A stretch of DNA of 64,000 nt from Varroa destructor (Eukaryota > Arthropoda > Arachnida > Mesostigmata > Varroidae), in the NCBI RefSeq assembly GCF_002443255.2, contig NW_019211458.1:41420365-41484364 (forward strand). The letters are read 5' to 3'. Below are positions 33,431 to 46,410 of the stretch, piece after piece. Every line of letters begins with the position of its first letter. The first letter of the stretch is position 1. The position numbers and the translations under genes are program-made. A model generated the notes under the pieces. That model searched no databases. It was given only the letters and a program-made list of their open reading frames with translations, and was not told the origin of the DNA.

Positions 33431-35559
33431 ACTCTCGGGAGGAAAGTCGTTGTGAATGGCATTGGCCGCCTAAAGGCTAAAAGCGGTCGCTGACGGCAAC
33501 AGCTGCTTGCGTAAAAACATACAAATTCCAGTTCGAGACAGTGGCACTACGCGGCGTTTCACAAAAACAAGCCAACGAAATGAGTATGATACCGTGTGTA
33601 TTTTTACATTGTGTAAATTGAATGTTTGTTTCCTTTTTAGTAAATACTTGAGAAGCTTCTACGGTACAGACTATGTTACTAGGTAAAGCAGTATATCTCG
33701 AAGTATACAGCTTTCATTCTTCGGCAGTCCTACGGTTATGCTCGGTACAATTGTTTCAAGACCCACCCCTTTTTTAGGCTTTTCTGAGATTGCAGTTAAT
33801 ATGACAGAATCGTTTGCTACAGGTTATATTCAAAAAGACGGTTGTCACTCGGCTGCTGGGACGCTTTGTTTAATGCACATAGTATATGCGTATAGCAAGT
33901 ACGAGATCGACCCAAACGGCCGGGGATAAGTTCCAGACAAAATACAGAATTGAATATTGGTAACTAAAATCCGACCGGTGTTAACTATTTAGGCTAGCAC
34001 TTGATTAATACAAGATGTAAAAATTACGCAAGTCGAAGAGTCGTTGATGGTGTTTACCGTCCGAGCGGATTTTCATATTTTTTTAGTTTTCATTACTTGA
34101 TTGTGCCTTGTTTCCGTTCACGTAAGCAAACCGAGACAAGGCCAAAAACAGTGTAATAGATGCACGAGGGTCTGGCTTTGACTCATACAGTTCGTACATA
34201 AGGAACCTCCTTTGCCCAAGAGAAACCTATTGAATACACAACCACAAGCATAGATCGTAACTACAAACGTAGATAACATTTGAATTACTTCCTCATGTAT
34301 AAATGCAAATATTCTTTTCGTTGATTTGTGCATAAAGACCCGTATTTAGTAACAAAGTACCCTATCTGATTTGAACAAGACGTCTCCTATTGAGCAGAGG
34401 TAATTGTATTTATCTTACACTATGAATTTGCTTTCGAATTGAGATTCTGATTAGAAAAAATAGCCTTTGTGTTGACCGAACTTTATATACGATCTGCTGA
34501 CGACAAACATGCGTTTCTTGAGAAAAATCAAATCCATCTAACAGCAATTGAAGAATCGCTATTTATTTTCAGACTAAACATATAAAAATTTATAGCCCTT
34601 TCAGTAGATTTACAAAGATATCTGGATTCTCTGCACATCTGTCACGACCCGCTACCATGGCACCTCAAGAAGGTCAGCTTCAGCCCCCCGGTAGCGCTTG
34701 TATACACTCATATATCTAAACCGAGCATTGTCTTGCTTTTCATTTGCAATTGTAAGAACTAATTAAGGCATGTCCATTCCTACGAAAATAACACCTCAGT
34801 TTAAGATGTTCGGTTCCGTTCCCGAACATTACAGATGCATACAGCATATTAAAACGTACTGTGGTTGTCAGTTGATTTGTGTATCGTTTCCATCTATCGG
34901 AAATGTAACGAGATCTATACACGGCATGCCAACCGTTTACCTTTTCTTAGCATCCTTATTTTTTTTAATATAGAACTTAAACACCTTAGATGTAAAACGT
35001 ACCGTAAACAAAATCCGTACCGACAATTCCATTATTTACCTGAGTTGGAAGACAAACACAAGTAAATTATTTCCTGCAAAGCCAATCTCCATTCACGTTC
35101 CACTTCGTTTCTTCGAAAGACCTTTGAAGTGTTCTTGTAACATTTTTCTACGGCCGGACCTTATACGGCCAAGATGAGCTTGTCCGTCTTCCAAGCAATC
35201 TCATTTCAAAAACCTCACAGAACAAATGGACAAGCTGCTTAAGGACAAAACGTTACGAACCGAAAAGTGCATTTATGCGTACGAATATTACTAAAGAGCT
35301 ATCGCACTTACTAGCCCACTGCTGTAATCAAGTTTGCCCTCCTTCTGGCATTAGTTGTTCATCGTGCATACTTAGTTTATCGTTTCGAAGAGAATCGCTG
35401 AAGTCTTTATAAATCGAAGTGATAGTTCGTACCGTTCATAAGCATTTGAAATAAAAGAGCATTTTGCGAAGCCTGAATTTCGGCCAGCCTATAGTGAATG
35501 TTACCCTTTCTCGTATTTGTTAAACTTTATTAAACACTTTTGTAAACGTCATTTCCAAA
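33431..35559. other. Stretch without a recognised gene
   Basis: Short frames only (33738-33929, 34770-34973 and 34865-35065 plus; 34118-34333 and 34740-34922 minus). None has a motif I recognise. Confidence 0.55.
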
Positions 35560-35970
35560 TTAGACGCAGGTTTGAAAACAGCACGAAGAAAGTATACTGA
35601 TGGTTTGCAACATGGCAACACAGATGTCGCAAAAACGACCTATGGGCTTCCTTGCCGTAGAGGCAATATGGGGCCCAGAATAGTTATGTGGTGCAGCTGT
35701 TGCGATATAGGCAAAAGCCAGGCGATTTTGACATTTTGTGGTATGAGAGAGCATGCCAGCAAGAAAAACTGCCCGGTAGCTTTGTAAGCGGTTCGTATCA
35801 AAAGATTCTTGGGAAAAAAAAAAGACGCTGAACGCAAATGCCTTGCAGACTATCGTTATTGAATAGAGGGTGAAATACGTGAAGCGTGAGGTTATGCGAG
35901 TGCATATTGATGGAAGAAGATGGAGTGATCTTCTGAAGATGTCACAAAAATGTCCGTTCTTTTCGTTCAC
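35560..35970 (-). CDS. 136-codon ORF overlapping a Cys-rich plus frame (doubtful)
   Basis: The minus frame starts with ATG at 35970 and is rich in Ser, Phe, Cys, Thr and Ile, without a clear signal peptide or motif. On the plus strand, 35572-35787 (71 codons) is open and contains a Cys cluster (MWCSCCDIGKSQ). It ends next to a donor-like TTT|GTAAGC. The two compete for the same DNA. Neither matches a family I know. Confidence 0.1.
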   Translation of the reverse strand: MNEKNGHFCDIFRRSLHLLPSICTRITSRFTYFTLYSITIVCKAFAFSVFFFSQESFDTNRLQSYRAVFLAGMLSHTTKCQNRLAFAYIATAAPHNYSGPHIASTARKPIGRFCDICVAMLQTISILSSCCFQTCV

Positions 35971-37853
35971 AGAACAAAAGTTCGATATCCTGATACCGAA
36001 CGATAAAAATGAAAGAAAACAAAATATATACGCTGGTGGTCAGCTGAGGCGATTACCTATAAAAACGAAAAGTAACTAATAGACAGGTGGTAGGTTGATA
36101 AGGAAAAGTGAAGCGGCATGAAAGTTCTTCTTATTATATCTTATAAAGAAAAGTATTATAACATGTAAAAAATTTCCTTTTTTGCAGTGTTAGCTTACAC
36201 AAGTATAACATTGTCTGATGCTCATATTCACCTATAAATGGCCGGGTTTGTTCACGTGCTAACCATTGCCTTACGCATTACGTTCATCCAAACGCTATAT
36301 AACACTATCTAATCTAAAACAATTTAACGTCTGCTTGACTTATAGCTGAACCTGTTGCAGCGGTCCCATCATAATGTTGGCCTATTTGTGTTACTTGACG
36401 CTAGTGGTCCTTGGTGTATATCCCATTTCAATTTTCTTGTTGCAGTTGATTCAGTTGGATGAATCGTACTATAATTTACTCCATCACGCATTTAATTTGA
36501 TATATGTGGCTTCTTCCATTAACGTTTTTTGAATGTTTGCATTGAGTAGATTCGCTCTGTAAAAAAAAAAAAGCCAACACTCGTGATAGGCCAAAAATAA
36601 GGAAGCTGTTGTTTTGTTTATCGTTAAATGCCTCTGTCCTGGAGGCCTTATTGCTTATTATCCACGTTTACTGCCGTATGTGGTACACTTTAGGTCTTGT
36701 CGCATTAATTATCGGAAATTATTACTGAAAGTGGGTGGTAGTGTTTCCTATTGGAACTATCTCAATGGATCTATACCGCCATCGATGTAGTGACGTTTTC
36801 ATTTCATGCCAGTGATTATCCTGTGTGCATTGTATCTTTATTATTACGGTAGGCTTTCAGTAGATGTCAATTTTTATCGTTTGAATTTGTACATGAGTCA
36901 TAAACAGTAAGTGGCTATGGATTATTTTCTATGTTCTTTTGGTTTATAGCGGTCTTCGTTCTCATTGCTGCATTACTCATGGTTTAGGGAACTATTTTAG
37001 TTAATTCGATCAGGCTTTTTGACTAGACAATAAAAATACAGGCAAAAAAATAAAAATAAGAACATATTAGTAGACTTAGTGACGTTATAGTGTCAAATAG
37101 CGGTTTTTGTTATGGCCTTGTAACAACGTCGGTCTATTAAAGATTATATGCATTCAAAACGGATTTGTTGGCGCGAAATCGTGGTTTTCTTTAAGAAAAT
37201 GTTCTTTTTTCCCCATTGTTTTTAGTTTCATGCCTGTTTGATTTTCTATTAGGATTGCTTATTAATTTACTCTCTGTCGTTGACAAAAAGCTGTTGTTCA
37301 CGATATGTTCGTCAGGCTGTTGGACCTCTGTCCAGTTAGATCTATTATTCATGCTTGTTTCGCATAGTTAATTTATCAGGAGTTTAATCTGCGTTTAATC
37401 GATTAACTAAAAAGGATTCAATTGCCCTTGCCTTTTGTGTTTTCTAAGATAATTAAGGATCTTAAGACCTGCTGTGTGTAATCATTAGTATATGAACATA
37501 GGAAACGTGATAGATATGACAAAGGCGAGAGATACCTAACCTAGAACAAATAGATACATTAGGCCCAACAGCACAATCGGTTCTAGCTTGATAATGATAA
37601 TATGGTATGATTAGCCTGCCCTACACTATTGATTTACCAACAAACCCATTTTCTGCATTTCTGTAACTTTGTCAATAATTCTTAAAACAATGTAAAACAG
37701 GTGTAATCTTAACTAGGTTTTTTAATACACTTGCATTTACTTGTACGCTAAAGCCCTTTGTTTAGTGGCTTCCTGCCTGGGTTCCACAGCAGTGGTCATG
37801 AATCGTCTCGACATGTAGGTTAGGATGTCTTATGAAAAAGTACGTAAAATCCA

Positions 37854-37907
<54 letters not shown>

Positions 37908-39942
37908 CTCACATTATGATGTTTTTGTATACTTTATGAAATGTACTACAATACTCTCTATATAAAAAATATAAAAGATTTTTTCGAATCTTTGCGCTTA
38001 AAAAAACTAAGAAAACTTATAACATTGAAAGCATTTTCCTAACAATTTGATAGCATCCATCTTACATTTCGACCTACAAATCACTGGGTTTGCAAATCTA
38101 GCCTAAAAACACAAACTGGGTTACCATTTGATAAAGGGTATGGTTAACAATTGACGTCATTTTAATAGTGACCATAAGCCAAGCCTTACGTGAGGCGTCG
38201 AGAACATGATAGCATCATCATTTTTAAGCCAAATTGATACATCTGCCAGTTTTGTTTGAAAATTATGAGTAGATCAAAGTTACTAACGATCTAGCTTTCG
38301 CTCATAGATTATGCATCTTCTGCTGATCATATATCTGCTAACCAATATTGACCGGCATTATTTTTGTAAGTATCTTTGTATTATATTGCATGCAAATAGC
38401 TAAATATAGATCACTGCATCCGAGTGTTTATCTCCTTTTCAATCGCTTGCAGAGCTGAAGAACAAAAAAGGAGAAATTGCTTGTTTTTAAAAATGTAAGT
38501 AAGTCTACGCTTCCCGAAAGGATATTATTCGTTGTAAAGAACAAACAGAACTTAGTAGGAGAGACGAAGCGAGCATTGAACGACCAATAGAAGCTAAATA
38601 AGTTTTGCATTAAATCTAATCACACGCTATTTCATGACGGGATGTTTGATCATGCAGAGCAATGCTGACGAAAGTATTTTCCAAAACGGCTATCATGTTC
38701 ATTGACAAACAAAGAAGGGCGTCCGTCATTAGCCCTGCGGCGATAGACTAGCAGGATTTTGCATAGCGTTGATGTGATTCGACTGACGTACCTTTTTGGT
38801 CTGTTCGAAATATACCCAGTGGGCTATATCGTATCCTAGATTCTCGGTGAGATAAGTGTGGGGGATGAAAAACGGGGGAATACACGCAGAAGATAGTATC
38901 TACGGGCAGAAACGCACCGTTCGTATGGACACGGGTTGAATATGTATACCTCTTCATGAGACAGCTGTTATGTTGACGGAAATTAGTTCCAAATAAAGCC
39001 ACATGGACAACGATCTACGTTCAGTGTAGATTCGGATTGATGAACTCACAAAATAGATTGAGCTCGTAGAATTATCAGGTGCTTATTAAACGCAAGGATT
39101 TTGTTAATTAACTTCATAGTCTACCCTTCGCACGTGTTTGAATAGAGTTACATAAAGTGAAGCATACGAAGTTAAGTAGCGTATTCTCAATATTAGCACG
39201 AAAGATTCTAGTTTGGATTTTTTTGTGTATTGTCACTAAAGCCAGCGGACAATCTCAAATACACAAAACTTCAGCGAATTTATCAAGTTCAATTATCGAC
39301 TACGGTATCGTGACCTTACTTTGCGCTGGGTGAGCTTGTGCAAAGCATCAGCCAAAGTTAGTAAATTCGCAGACATGCAGAAGGCAGGCTGATCTGTCGC
39401 GTAAAGGCAAGGACTCTTGTTGCAGAAAAAAGAACAGCGTCTTCTCCTTACCATTATATCATGGATATTTGGTGCTTCTCAGCTTCTTCGAAAATCTCGC
39501 CATATAGTATAATAGACGGAATTTTATTAGTTCATTAGGCTTGATCTATCGTATACCCCATAAGTAATACCCATAAACTGTGGAGATAGAATAGATGGCA
39601 AACGGATCTAGCGAAAGCAAGATGCCATAGGATCGTCACAATTTAAAAAAAAACGTCCTATCACTTAAAGATGTTTATCCATTATAACATAAAGATTACC
39701 AATAATCCCCTTTCTAGTTTTGGATGAGCATAAAAACGCAAACGTTAACAGATGCAAACGGAAGTTAGGTAATTAATTCGTGGATCATAAAAAAACACTC
39801 TCTTCGTGAAAATCGCATTGGTGCTGTCGAAAGCGCTGGTGTGTCCATATACAGTATAATTAATCCAAGGCATTATACAAAACTGAATTCAGAATATACT
39901 ATTACACTGTCCAAACTGATTTCTTCTGAGGTCAATTTGCAG
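35971..39942. other. AT-rich, partly T-rich desert
   Basis: From about 36.1 to 37.5 kb the plus strand is strongly T-rich. A long (TA)n lies at 37855-37905. Frames are at most 84 codons (38748-39002, minus). No gene or element recognised. Confidence 0.6.
37855..37905. repeat. (TA)n microsatellite, 51 bp
   Basis: A pure alternating TA tract, the longest in the window, read directly. Confidence 0.97.
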
Positions 39943-40218
39943 ATGTCGTTTATTCCGACTTCGTGGATTGCATGCATGATATTACTTTGTGGGGATTCCT
40001 GGGTGTGTTGTGCCAAGAGAATTTTTAGGAATCTACCTAACATCTGCCGCCCAAAAACATTGATTGTGGATCCGCTTAACTGCTCGACAATTCAGGAACG
40101 GATCGTCGGCAGTGAACGTAACTATCCGTGCGTCGTGAAGTCACCATCCTTTCGCTTTCGCAAGGTGTTGTTAATCAACCGTAGACGAACTCGTATGACC
40201 GTACTTCGTGATGGATGA
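39943..40218 (+). CDS. Possible small secreted protein, 91 aa
   Basis: From the ATG at 39943, residues 1-24 (MSFIPTSWIACMILLCGDSW, then VCCA) resemble a signal peptide with a hydrophobic core and an Ala end. The mature part has three cysteines (C35, C47, C63) and an N-glycosylation sequon at N46. A basic tail includes Arg-Arg-Arg near residue 81. An odd cysteine count is unusual for a secreted monomer. The start context is weak (C at -3). The open frame extends upstream. I considered growth-factor cystine knots because of CRPKTLIVD, but the spacing of later cysteines does not fit. Confidence 0.15.
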   Translation: MSFIPTSWIACMILLCGDSWVCCAKRIFRNLPNICRPKTLIVDPLNCSTIQERIVGSERNYPCVVKSPSFRFRKVLLINRRRTRMTVLRDG

Positions 40219-42259
40219 TAACGATTCTATAATAATCGATTGCTGTTCTCCCATTAGCTTCCGCTTAAATATAAAAGACCATAACCGAGCGTAGCTGATC
40301 TACCCGGCCGTATGCGTTTCCCAGATTTCTATTAGAAGGTTTATAGGCGCACAGTAATGACGGGCGTTGCTTACGAAAACTGCCCTGGGCCATGACCGAC
40401 CGTAGCATGGCAATGTATTACAAATGGTCCCGGCATCACAAAGTGCTTCGCTGCGTTGTTTCTCGTGTGGTGAACTCTAAAGGCGATGTGCTTCTATATC
40501 ATAAATGAGGCGACCCCTCGATTGGCTGTAAGTCCAAGTAAAGCTCCGCAATTACTACTAAAACGGTAATAAAACAGTCCATTTTAAAGTCCTACTTTCC
40601 AAAGCGTAGTTACTTCTAGCAGTTTGATAGGCAGACACGTTTTCACTGCATCATTACTGCGCTATTTAAGTTCACAATCTAGCTCAAATCATACACGCAA
40701 TTACCTTATAGCCATAAGCACTCTGCGCGCTGTGCACCCGGAGCAATCAGAGGTACAACGCTACGTATTCCGCGCAACGTGACTTCATATTACAATTATC
40801 AGCCGTACATTGTGAAAGTCTGCTATGGGGCTAGCGCGTTGTCCTTTCCCTCTCTAGTTCATCTTTCACGCCTCATTAACACGCTGTCCCTTCCTTTTCC
40901 GCCGATTCGCTCTCCTTAAACTACCTAACTGATTACTATTACAGATTTAAATGCTTCCCCCCTGATTAGGTCCCATATGTACTTACGCATGGGTACGCTA
41001 TGTCTCTTTGTCCTTCACACGCTCCTTTCGCTTGACCTTGCTCGGGTTTGCGTTGCTGAATTTGCGCTACGCTATGGAGAGACGGCTAGATTCGCCATCT
41101 CGATACGAAGACAGAATTAGCCATTGAAACATCAAAGTCACTGTTTCCCCTGACGTCTTCTCTGGGTCACATTTGTGTACCATAGGTCACGTTGTTCTAT
41201 TCGCGTTTGGAACGAACAGATAGACTGACAGACGAATTGAGTCGAGTGGCAGGAAAGGATATCTGAAAGGTAGGGAGGTCTGAGGGGCATTTACGCTGCA
41301 TTAGCTTGAGCTCCAGACGACAAAGATCTTTATTACAGCTTATGTTACACGGATAGTTATAGTGTACAAGCAGACCTATGCATACCTTTGGGCGTCATGT
41401 CGGATAGGAGAAGCAATAAATACAGAGCACTAGAAGTTTGTTGACCGTTTGTTAAATGTACAGAAGCTTCGATGTGCCGAAACAAATAATATCTTTTGAC
41501 TCGGCCAGCAAATATGTAGCGTCGCCGTCCTTATCAATGGCCGAGGCGCTGTGGGTGATAACTTTAGTCGTAAAAAATGTCTGCGAAAACATGTAAGAGA
41601 TTTAGATTGGTTTGAACTAGTCAGTCCCGCTGATTTCGTGCGCCGTACAGAAACTACACAAATCAATAATGTTCACTTTTAGGCGGTTATGCTGAGTTCT
41701 TAAAAAGATAACTTTGGCAGCCCCTTGAGAGTCTATGGTTATTCGCTTATTTATTTAATTGCTTTATTGCAATACATTTGATGGTGCGATATGGTCAAAT
41801 TTCTCCCGTAAATGGTCTTTTATGCACGCCAAAAGTTCATATCGCGAGTGTCGTTCCAGGCTAGCGCTGTCATTTATTTGATAGTAAGATAGACGCCTGT
41901 GAGCTAAATATTTGAGTTTCTTGTGGAACTTTTTATCGTTATCTTATGTGCTGAATGGCCTAAATAGGCACGACCTGGTGTGATCAGACCTACAGAGTGA
42001 CATTCGGTTGGGGTCTTAAATGTAAGTAAAGACGTTAAGTACTCTTGAAAGTTAGATACAATTATGGATGATATTTTTATCGGTTGCGCACGTGTACAAT
42101 TATTTGTACTCAGCTTTCAATAGGACCAAAAGCATTACATGACTAAAATGTTTGTTAGAGGCATAAGCTTAAGTAAACGGGGCAACCTCGATATGAGCGC
42201 CTTTTCTAACCCATAAGTTCATAAGTTATGCAGCCATATTTTATGCTGCTTTAGACAAG
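40219..42259. other. Stretch without a recognised gene, pyrimidine-rich patch
   Basis: C/T-rich on the plus strand at about 40.7-41.0 kb. One 78-codon minus frame (41430-41666) has no motif. Nothing else is seen. Confidence 0.55.
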
Positions 42260-42260
42260 G

Positions 42261-42306
<46 letters not shown>

Positions 42307-42307
42307 C
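42260..42307. repeat. Perfect 48-bp palindrome built on (TA)21
   Basis: GCTTA at the left edge and TAAGC at the right edge extend the self-complementarity of the TA tract by three base pairs on each side. Such tracts extrude cruciforms readily and are prone to length change. Confidence 0.95.
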
Positions 42308-42845
42308 TAAACCTTCCGAACAAAAAACAATTTAGTTGTTTGACACATACTGATCCCCTTTGTTTCAATTACATCTCCTCGATATTTAAAGAGCATCGGA
42401 AGTTTCATGATTTCGATTTTTCTAACTTATGTACGTGTGAACTTACGTAACAGCTCTTTACCCTACTTGGGTTGCGCACCTTAGCTTCGACAGACAGACG
42501 AACATTCCAGAGATCCGGTTCTATACTGCCAAAATCCTCTTTAGTTCTTTCCGTTTTTGACAAGACGGAAGCGCAGCAGTAAGATAGTAATTGGCTGTTA
42601 TTTTTACACAAGCATCCAAAGACCTAGGCTGGAAGTTTCAACCATACGTATAGGTATTCGTAGCATGACTCCTAAGGGAATGGGCTTTCCTTTTAAATGA
42701 ATTTACTTTAAAACATATTTATTATTTGCTGTGTTATTTGTCGAGCAACACTTTACTTATATGAAAACATTTTTCTTCAGAATCCACCCACTGATGGAAC
42801 AATCCGTTACCCGTTCGACATGTCAGGCAGACGCCGACGCTGCTT
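42308..42845. other. Stretch without a recognised gene
   Basis: Minus frames 42405-42611 and 42734-42922 (68 and 62 codons) show no motif. Confidence 0.5.
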
Positions 42846-43443
42846 TCACAGGGTAATCGGCTGAACTGGTCGTCGAAGACGAGAGCGGTGACAGGACACG
42901 CCGGTCGAAAGCAAAGCCGCAAAAAGAAAAATTAAGAGAAAGACCGCGAACAGGACGACGGCATGCGGAAGAGCCACCATTACGACGCCTGCCGCTTGTT
43001 GGACAGCTGCTTGGATAGAAAGGCTAAACAGCAAGAAGCCAAAAAAAGCGCTAAGCGGGAAACAGCCATTGAAACCCAAAGCTCAGGCAGGCTCGGGCAC
43101 CGGCGATGGGTGCCAGAGACAGGACAACGAGGAGCCTAAAGAACAACGTATACCGTGCTACTGGTTCTCTAAAAGTTTCATCACTACCACTAACACTATA
43201 AGTCAGAGTCCCCTGTTGTCCTGCCAGGGCGCGTTGTGTGTGCATCGGTAGCGGTGGCGGTGGACTTTTAGCAGAGGCCGACCAAAGCAGAATAAGCAGG
43301 CGAAAGCTCTGCAAGTGGATGGTGCCGGTGCTGGATCTACTAGGCCAGAGGGGATTGTTACGGAGATATGCGCTTGCTAGAAGACACAGCAGGCAGTAGA
43401 GCAGCAACGCACTTGTTACAGACAGAAATGAGCAAAACATCAA
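42846..43443 (-). CDS. Two hydrophobic minus ORFs in a GC-rich island (doubtful)
   Basis: Frame 43051-43443 (130 codons) begins like a signal peptide (MMFCSFLSVTSALLLYCLLC). Overlapping frame 42846-43079 (77 codons) is almost wholly hydrophobic with two membrane-like segments. The complement is purine-rich, and its plus frames are charged and equally protein-like. One of these, about 42951-43140, includes RKSHHYDACRLLDSCLDRK and a Lys/Ala/Glu helix. Another, about 43200-43400, contains GSGGGGLLAEADQSRISRRK. Purine skew alone produces this contrast, so the coding strand cannot be chosen. No family recognised. Confidence 0.12.
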
Positions 43444-43560
43444 TGGAGCATGAACGACTGGAACACGATAAACTGTGTGATAGTATTATACAGCCGATCG
43501 AAGAGAAGATGCCAAGAGGCACGATGCAATAGCTTCGGAAGCGTCCAAAACGAATGACAT

Positions 43561-44945
43561 AGTTACCATCTTAGTTGATATCAATTACAAGGTTAGCGAT
43601 AAAGGATAAGGCCTTATTTCTAGCGTAATGAAAAACGTTGATTCTTTATCCTCGTTGGGCACAAAATAACGCTGAGATTTCTGTCGAAATTTTTATTCTT
43701 CCATCGGGTCCCAGGTGTCGTAGATTAGCTTAAGGGGTAAAATTGCAGATAAGAAGCGTTACCAACTGGATTAAGGATAACTCATGTCGGAGAGCCATCA
43801 CATGCGAAGTGAGTGTTCAACCTAAATACGCAATGCCGAAGTATGCGCACATTTCTAATATAGAACTTATGTATTTTATATCATTCTATATGTTAACATA
43901 GGGGTCCTAGAATCTAGAACGGAAGCTATAAGCCGCAATTAACAAACTTTCCTCTTTTTTTACTCACTCATTCACCGGCTTTCATGTCGTGCCATCAGAC
44001 GGGATCCATATCATCGTGAACTACGAGGCGTTTGTCATCACCGTTACTTCCTGCACTGCTTCCGCTGTGGCAAAGATTTGCAAATAAAAACAGACATCAC
44101 CTTATGACGGCCTGGCCAGCTGTGATGTGCCCAAATCTGGTGGACACTCGGCCAGTAAATAGATTACGATACCATAGCGGCTACCTTTTTCGAAATCCTA
44201 TTTTACTATGGTCTTACTGGGCCATTGAAGGCAAAGTGTGAGCCTCTAATCAGGATTTCATTGCTAAGATTGTTTTGTAGGGGACAATTTGTAGACGGAT
44301 GGAAGTATCAGCGCTAGGTACTAGCATCGCATCAATTTCTACTTGCATATACGAGTATATATATACCTAAACGTTATAGAGATCAGCTATATTTGGATAT
44401 ACGCTGTTGAAGTAATAAATGCGTTTAAATATAACCTGAGGTTTTAAAAAACACAAAAGTATGATGAACACTACTCCCCTGTCTGTAAGATAGCTAAAGC
44501 ACAACAGTCATTATATGAGCTATATTTATAGATATTACCATAAATGTGACCGGGTAATGAAAGAGTATAATACTATAATAAATGATATTGCAGAATCTAA
44601 CGTTGACGACGAATACCAAAAATGCGTTTCTATGTACTCATAAGATTTTGTCTAAAACAACACGGAAACAACGCGCCCTTGCTGAAGATTGTCATAAGCC
44701 ACTGTTAGCCGTCAGATCGTGTCTAATTTGTTAGTCGTTGAACCTCCCAGAGATATGCGATAAATTGACTGGAAACGTTAACCTTGGTAACTCTGTTCAT
44801 TCTCCATTTTTCAACCAACATTAATACACGATTCAATTTAATCCTAAGTCTCGATCAGAGATATCAATGTCATCTTGGACAGAAGCTTTTCAAGTTCATA
44901 CGGTAACTTTTCTAAGTACTCGAATACTTGATCCGGTCATTTTTG

Positions 44946-44977
<32 letters not shown>

Positions 44978-46140
44978 TTGATTCACACGTGCAGTTTAGA
45001 TGCTATAGCATCTATGCCAGTGCGACGAATCATATGTCTTGGCTTGACTAGATACCTCTGGATTTCTGAAAATAATACACTTCGCTAGAGTAGGAGTCCT
45101 AAAATTGTTTCATATACTGAGCCAGGCCAATAGGGTTTCAATAGCGTATACGATGGATAATATTCCCACGACGAAACCCTACCCAATTTAAGCTCAACTA
45201 ATGCTCTTTCATAGTATAATATCGATAAAAGCGTTAGGTGTCAATTAAATCACAGAGAACAAATAGCCAGTAGGTAAATAAAGGCGTCACAAGCACGAAT
45301 ATCTGCGCAATACAATCTAAAATTTGACCAGACTCAAGCCACCACAATTACCGTGGCTACGTATATAACTAATATAAACAAATAGCCATGGTAAATTCAG
45401 ACCTATGACCATGACTATCCGCAATGTCGTGCATACGTCAACAACGTTCCTCCTTCGAACGATGCGTTTCCTGCATACGTTCGGAAAGCATCTTCATACG
45501 ATGCGTTGCTGGCCGCATGTAGGATATATAATACAACGAGTGCGAAAGTAAAAAGCCTTAGTTCAACTTGACATATAAACACATATACGCATTCCTACTA
45601 AGCCGAATGGTACTCTACAGCCTCTTGGTTCTTGTGGTTTCGCTTCACAATTAGCACTAACAACATCTGCTGTCATATTTTTCTAAAATTCAATGCCCAT
45701 ATAGACCTACCTCACCCTAACTTCTCTCACCTCGAAACAATCATGTGACATAAGCCAACGTAATAACTTCTGCAAAATAAATTGCTTTCACTTTGCCTCT
45801 GAAAGTTTAGCTGCAAAATAGATGAAACTGTAGTGGAAGAACCAGATCCTTACCTCGCTTCTTGATTCGAACTTAGCTGTTCCATGTAGCCCACCTGTTA
45901 ACATTTGGTCAAAAAGCATCTACTAACACGACGAAAAATAAGTGCCTCCGTTCAGACTAGCAGTTGTTTGTTATTTACGACTAGTGATATTCACTTAATA
46001 AGGGGTTCGTTACCGGGTCTTTCTCTAGACGGTCGTCTTATACGCTCAGTCACCAAAGCTCCCGAATTCTGTTAGTCGATTTGAGTCGCAGCGCTTACCT
46101 ATTATGGCAGCGCGTAGGTACTACGTAGCCATCAAGTGGT
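43561..46140. other. Stretch without a recognised gene
   Basis: Contains a 25-bp (TA)n (44953-44977), which creates a false Tyr-Ile run in frame 44867-45088. Frame 44032-44241 (69 codons) has no motif. An imperfect inverted repeat of CGAACG/CGTTCG lies near 45457-45483. Confidence 0.55.
44953..44977. repeat. (TA)n microsatellite, 25 bp
   Basis: A pure alternating tract, read directly. Confidence 0.95.
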
Positions 46141-46410
46141 TTGCCCGCGACTTCAAAAGCCGATTTCAAACTGGATATAATATCTTCCACAGGGAATTCG
46201 TTTGCAGCCCATCGTATTGTCCTATACTATTTCTCTAATGTAGAATATATCCTTAGAGCTGTTTTGGCTGTTCATCGCTTACAACGTTCCGCCCACTCAA
46301 TAGTGTCTTACTGTCTTATTGCTAACTTATCACCAACAGTGACTGTGAGTCCAGTGGAGTCATGCTTTATTCTGACAAAGATAGAGATAGATAAGATACA
46401 GTACTATTGA
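46141..46410 (+). CDS. BTB-like fragment in an 89-codon open frame (candidate)
   Basis: The frame reads FKLDIISSTGNSFAAHRIVL at about residues 9-28. The segment FAAHRIVL (46201-46224) followed by a Ser four residues later matches the core of the BTB/POZ fold, a dimerisation and Cullin-3-binding domain. There His-Arg and a hydrophobic pair precede a conserved Ser. The following residues keep little BTB character, and no BACK or Kelch part is seen. A usable acceptor (CTTCCACAG) lies at 46191-46192, so the unit could also begin there. A single short motif may be chance or a decayed exon. Confidence 0.17.
   Translation: MPATSKADFKLDIISSTGNSFAAHRIVLYYFSNVEYILRAVLAVHRLQRSAHSIVSYCLIANLSPTVTVSPVESCFILTKIEIDKIQYY

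Noticed and set aside
39943..40218. Cystine-knot growth factor suggested by CRPKTLIVD
   Set aside because: The number and spacing of the remaining cysteines do not fit the family.
44867..45088. 73-codon ORF with a Tyr-Ile run
   Set aside because: It depends on a (TA)n tract that keeps the frame open; the rest has no motif.
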